NCBI RefSeq assembly: GCF_000264905.1
Contig: NW_006763136.1
Location: 1,493,361 to 1,557,360, forward strand
Direction of reading: 5' to 3'
DNA: 64,000 bases
DNA from: Stereum hirsutum FP-91666 SS1
Taxonomy: Eukaryota > Basidiomycota > Agaricomycetes > Russulales > Stereaceae
Of this stretch, positions 59,996 to 64,000 are shown in pieces. The translations under genes and the position numbers were made by a program. The notes under the pieces are model-generated. The model was not told the origin of the DNA. It was given only the letters and a program-made list of their open reading frames with translations, and did not search any database. Every line of letters starts with the position of its first letter. The stretch's first letter is position 1.

Positions 59996-60188
59996 GAGTA
60001 TTCTCGCTTTCTTCACTCGTGAGAGGAGAATGGCTGGGTGGTTGGTACATTAGTTGTGAGGTTTTCTGTTTTATTACTTCCTTTCGCCGAAGCTGGGGAT
60101 TTTTATGGAGCTCCCTGGAATATGGAAGAATTGCTTGCAAACAGGAGATTGTGAGCGGAGATAAGTTGAAGGTTCAGGTGGTTGTGTG
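59996..60188 (+). pseudogene. 3' fragment of a fourth SDR copy
   Basis: Matches the last two exons of copy B. TTCTCGCTTTCTTCACTCG corresponds to the AFLTRERREW region, TTAGTTGTGAG to the exon 4 end and donor, and the last exon (from about 60112) reads CCTGGAATATGGAAGAATTG then GATAAGTTGAAGGTTCAGG to a TGA. The exon 4 frame is broken by small deletions, and nothing upstream remains. Together with the FunK1 gene to its right it mirrors the copy B/FunK1-fragment pair. Confidence 0.85.
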
Positions 60189-60727
60189 ATCATGGTCCTC
60201 TATTTCACGCGCTTGTGAAAGAGACCCTCAGAGACGTACTGAAGTAGCACAGCTAGAGCGCAACAAGGGGTCTGATCCTCGTTGTTTGAAAAGGACTTTC
60301 TGCCTGCAGAAAGTTAGACAAAGAACTCAAAATATTGGTGACATTGAGGTCAACAGTCGCGCAGAATACTAACAACATCGTATACAGTAGCCGATATGCT
60401 CCCCCGCGACATTTACTAAGATTGACGTGAGGTATACACGTAGACATCGAATGAAGGAGCGAGACAAGAAACAATTCAGGGTCCGTTACCTCGATATATT
60501 TGGAAAGGGGATGATGGAACAAAACAAAGGAAACCAAAGCATGCGAGATAGCAAAACGTGATCGACATAAACAATGAAAGTACGTACTGGTGGTGTAGCT
60601 GAAGGAAACGACAGGGGATGGACAGATTGCGCGTTGGAATATATGAGAGGAGAGCCATGACGAAGGGGCCGTGATAGTACTGAGAAGAGACTCGCAGCGG
60701 AGCAATCAAAGACTTTGCTTCCGCAAC
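60189..60727. other. Spacer before the full FunK1 gene
   Basis: The first ~320 bases resemble 58528-58849. The rest is the 3' region of the kinase gene. No gene is supported. Confidence 0.45.
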
Positions 60728-63366
60728 CTAAGTCGACTGTGAATGCCGCCCAGATGGTCCGATCTCAATCTCGTCCTCGTCCTCCTCGTCCTCGTCTTCG
60801 TCTTCGTCTTCGTCCTGATGTCTGTCACCAAAGTCGTTGCCTGCAGATGACGGACTCGAAGGCGGTAGAGGACTAGAAGTCTGCGACCTAGAGTAAGAAC
60901 TCTCCAACCCGCTGCTGACACCCTCCGAGCTTGATTCCCTCATCTCCACATCGGGGAGTTGAATGTCGTTGTCGCCCGCGCCATTCGCCGCCGCCTGAAG
61001 ATTTGCCACCGCCTCACGCCACGCCACATCTTCTGCATCGGAATCTTCATCATCGACTCGTGGTCGAATACCCAGCTCGTCTGAGTCGGCGCCCACAAGC
61101 TGAAAGCGCCCGCCCCCGACATGCGAAGCAGCGACGCTCGTGGTGGCCGAGTACGCTCTCCGCTGCTTCTTGTATGACCTCTTGGGCTTGTCGTCGTCGT
61201 CGTCGTCGTCATCGTCATCGATGACATCCCGCGAGACAGTGATTGAATCCGATGGCCTAGCACCTTCGAAAGACGTACCTGTACTCCTGTGGCCCCGATT
61301 CGAGTAAGAGCGCTTGGAAGCGGAGAGTCCGGATGCCTGATCTAGTTTGCGAGGAATTTCACGAGAAATGGCTGGACAATCGCCGGACCAGTCAAACGCC
61401 GGGTCGGAAGTGTAATACTTGAGGAGTTGTCGAAGGTAAACGGGATCCTGGAGTCTCTTCATTTCATCGGCATGTTTTTGTGCACTCTTCTGACGGTCCT
61501 TTTCCGCCTCCTTTCTTCCGGCCTCGTCAAAGGTATTGAGGGAAAATACCTGTGGCACCGGCTTCTCGTACCGCACAGATAAGGCGAACCGCATGTGCTG
61601 GAGGATATCGTTGAGTGCTTGGGGAGTAGTGAACACCGTTTTGATGGCATAATCGGGGTTATTGGCCATTATGATACCTTGCTTGATAGAACCACCAATC
61701 AATATACCGTCCTGGGATCGTTTGTGGTCGAATGTGTCCGTAAGAAAGATGCCCACTGCTTGGCCGGTCAGCCCGTGGTTGCCACACTTGTGTGCGAGGT
61801 ACAGGAAGACCCAAAATACGGACTCCATATCGTCGACCGCAAGGTGCGGCGTATTCGCAGGGTCTAGCAGTCTGGCTGTCGAGATAAATTGCCAAGTGCC
61901 CGTGTGATCCGGCATCCTGGGCTTTCCTTGGTTGAGGAGGTGGGAGCGCTGTGCCAGGTCCCAGTCGATGAGGAAACCACGGCCTTCATAAATCATGATG
62001 TTGCCGCGGCTGATGTCGCGGTGACGCCAGCCAGCTCTCTCTGCGTACATCAGGACTGCGTAGATGAATAAGGAATATAGTAGATATGGTCAGTATACTT
62101 CAAAATCCTCAGAACCAACGCGAGTGTCAAGTGTCAAACAAATTGGATGATCGACGTACCTCCAAGCGTATCGCGCATGATCAAGGATACCTGATTCCAG
62201 CTCTCGAAGGTCTCCAGATCTCGCGCGATCTCACGCGTGATTAACCTGTACGGCCTCAGAACCCGCTGCGCCCTACGTACGACTCTGCCGTCCTTCAAAC
62301 TATACCGACCTTCGAACTCTGCGAATACGGTGCCGAACGCGGTGTCATAACACCCATGCGGTGCGACGTCCCACGCACGCAATACGGTAGGGATACGCAC
62401 CACCTTGTTCTCGCGGAGCTCTTCGAGAACCTGGTGCTCGGGCGTATAGTGGATTGTAGGGACGCGATACGTATCCTTGAGATGGAAGTACTGTCCACTG
62501 CTTATTACGACGAAGGACCGCGTCGATTTACCGAATGGACTCCGGTCGAAAACGAATCGTGGGCTTAGGAGGTAGAAGACATTGTGCTTGTCCTTCATCT
62601 TGCCCTTGCCCTTGGGGTCCTCTTGGTCGTCGTCAGAGTCCACGTCCTCGGCTGATTTGAAGACAACGAGATCCTGTTGTTCGTGCTTATTGACAGGATA
62701 GTTGGCCGTTATTGGATCGACGGAGCGGAAGGGTGCCGTGACGAGCTGATACAGCTTACGGTCCGAGTGCATTCCCACCGTATCGGGCATCCTCTCCTCT
62801 TCCTTGACAATGAGCCTGTTGCGCAGCTCTTGGGCTTCATCCGGTGATATCACCTCTTGAGCTAGTCTGACAGAACCATCGAAGCCACGCTGGGCGCGGT
62901 TCATGTGACTGTACCGCCAAATGAAGTCGGTCAGAAACGACGTGCGTATCGGATCGAATGCCTCCGAGACAATTGCGCCGGCGCGATCCCAGCGGATGAG
63001 TCGGGCGCGAGTCTTCATGTGGAGTATGGAGAAGCAGAAGAAGCGGAATTGCAGTTGGAGGATGGCGCTCGCGTACGCGGATATCTGGCCGCGCGTTTTC
63101 CGCCCATCAGTTGTCTGCATCTCGAAAGGGAACTCGGGGTCGCGCGATTCATGCTGGAGTGTGTCGTCGAATGCATCGTACGTTTTGTCATTCTTGAATT
63201 CATCGACGCGGTCGGCGATGGTGAAGTCGGGGACATTATCGTGGTCCTTAGAGGGTTGGTAGTTTCGGTCGTAGGTCGTAATGTCGGGCTTGAGGCCGTC
63301 GCGGGCTTTGTTTTCGCCAGGGACGGTTCTGGGATCGGAACTTCTGGAGGTATTTCTATAAACCAT
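60728..63366 (-). CDS. FunK1-type fungal protein kinase, 844 aa
   Basis: Exons 63366-62160 and 62055-60728 (2,535 nt). The N-terminal ~400 residues include the divergent FunK1 N-lobe (LQLQFRFFCFSILHMKTRARLIRWDRAG; FVVISSGQYFHLKDTYR). The intron (62056-62159) falls before VLMYAERAGWRHRDISRGN, which carries the catalytic HRDIS..N (D416). FLIDWDLA stands for the DFG region and PDHTGTWQFISTARLLDP for the activation segment. An insert with GKGKMKDKH lies in the N-lobe. The C-terminus has a nine-residue Asp run and a tail of Glu/Asp repeats. FunK1 kinases are expanded in multicellular basidiomycetes; targets are unknown. The frame is open upstream of the chosen ATG (INVCEQLDPEGR), so one more 5' exon is possible. 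Confidence 0.9.
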
Positions 63367-64000
63367 CCGGCCCTCGGGATCAAGTTGCTCGCAGACATTG
63401 ATCTAGAAACCGACAACATTGTAAGGAAAGGCTGCTGAGCAGAGCAAACAAAACTAGTATCGCAGTCGTGCAAGACGTAGCATCATCACGTGATATCCTC
63501 CACTCGTTGTGACATTCGAGGAAGATAATGACAGATCGCTATGGTTGCGGAAAAAACCTGCTTGAGGGTTCCTTACCAGTAACTTACCGACCCGGCGCCG
63601 GAGGGGGGTGGTAAATTACTGGTAAGATACCGCATCACGTGCACTAAAATATCATGTGACCGCTCATTTTCCTCTCAAATTCCTCCCAAAAAAAAAACCG
63701 AGCGCTGCCGCGCGGCGCGCCACCTCGGATGTGCTCTTTGCACAATGCTACCAGCTGCCACTTTCATGTGGATCCATTGCTATACATATGATTCCCAATG
63801 ATAGCAGACTGTCTCGAAATCACTTGTTCAGTCCATAGAGACTGAAAAGATCAAGGAAAGTCGACACAGCAGGCAGGGATCATGGTGTGGCGCTTGAGCC
63901 ACACCGGCACAAAGACCTGCACGTGACCATGTTGCGGGTAAGAAACTCCAGGGCGTCGGTAGGGGGCAGGGAGCGACAAACATTACAATTACGAGGTATT
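63367..64000. other. Right-edge intergenic region with a palindrome
   Basis: No coding sequence is supported apart from a possible upstream exon of the FunK1 gene near 63367-63425. Contains the palindrome at 63572-63626. Confidence 0.4.
63572..63626. repeat. Imperfect palindrome (17-bp arms)
   Basis: CTTACCAGTAACTTACC (63572-63588) and GGTAAATTACTGGTAAG (63610-63626) are inverse copies with one mismatch, around a GC-rich 21-base centre. It may be a minimal foldback, a solo pair of transposon ends, or a protein-binding site. Confidence 0.6.

Noticed and set aside
60764..61221. GTC/CTC-rich simple repeats
   Set aside because: They are in-frame codons for the Asp/Glu runs of the FunK1 C-terminus, not an independent repeat element.

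Overview
The window comes from a filamentous basidiomycete, most likely a wood- or litter-decaying agaricomycete. Genes carry many short introns of about 50-60 bp with GT..AG ends, are closely packed on both strands, and include agaricomycete hallmarks: a FunK1-type protein kinase, a Clp1-like protein, and a CBM1-CE15 glucuronoyl esterase. I rebuilt the gene models by hand from splice signals and reading frame. For every complete model the summed exon length is a multiple of three, but no model has been checked against transcripts.

Region 1 (1-9839) is a disrupted FAD oxidoreductase gene. An 8,027-bp DNA transposon (1188-9214) sits inside its second exon, flanked by a perfect 6-bp target-site duplication. 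Removing the element and one duplication restores a 412-codon reading frame. The transposon carries one ten-exon gene for a 2,116-aa protein that joins a Ulp1/C48-type cysteine protease to an RNase-H-like transposase. This is the most unusual item in the window. An intact paralogue of the broken host gene lies at 21925-23349, and a scrap of a third copy lies at the left edge.

Region 2 (10614-23349) has a Clp1-like gene, a 1.2-kb non-coding foldback element with 174-bp perfect arms and an 8-bp duplication, a full-length ABCB multidrug transporter, and the intact oxidoreductase.

Region 3 (23350-36760) starts with a gene-poor 3.3 kb that may hold a decayed transporter. It is followed by slx1 (structure-specific endonuclease, with a long C-terminal extension), a 14-exon short-chain dehydrogenase, the ribosome-biogenesis helicase DBP4, and a SUR7/PalI-family membrane protein.

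Region 4 (38267-53048) has a dynamin-type large GTPase with a 3-nt microexon, an unknown 607-aa protein, a second MITE, a two-TM hypothetical protein, a secreted CBM1-CE15 glucuronoyl esterase, and a retropepsin-like protein that seems to lack its catalytic aspartate.

Region 5 (54330-63366) is a recent duplication zone. It holds one dead and two intact tandem short-chain dehydrogenases, then a repeated convergent dehydrogenase/FunK1 unit in which one FunK1 copy and one dehydrogenase copy are fragments. The last 600 bp hold only a palindrome. The window therefore mixes conserved housekeeping genes (slx1, DBP4, SUR7) with accessory DNA shaped by transposition and local duplication. I saw no rRNA, tRNA or CRISPR array.
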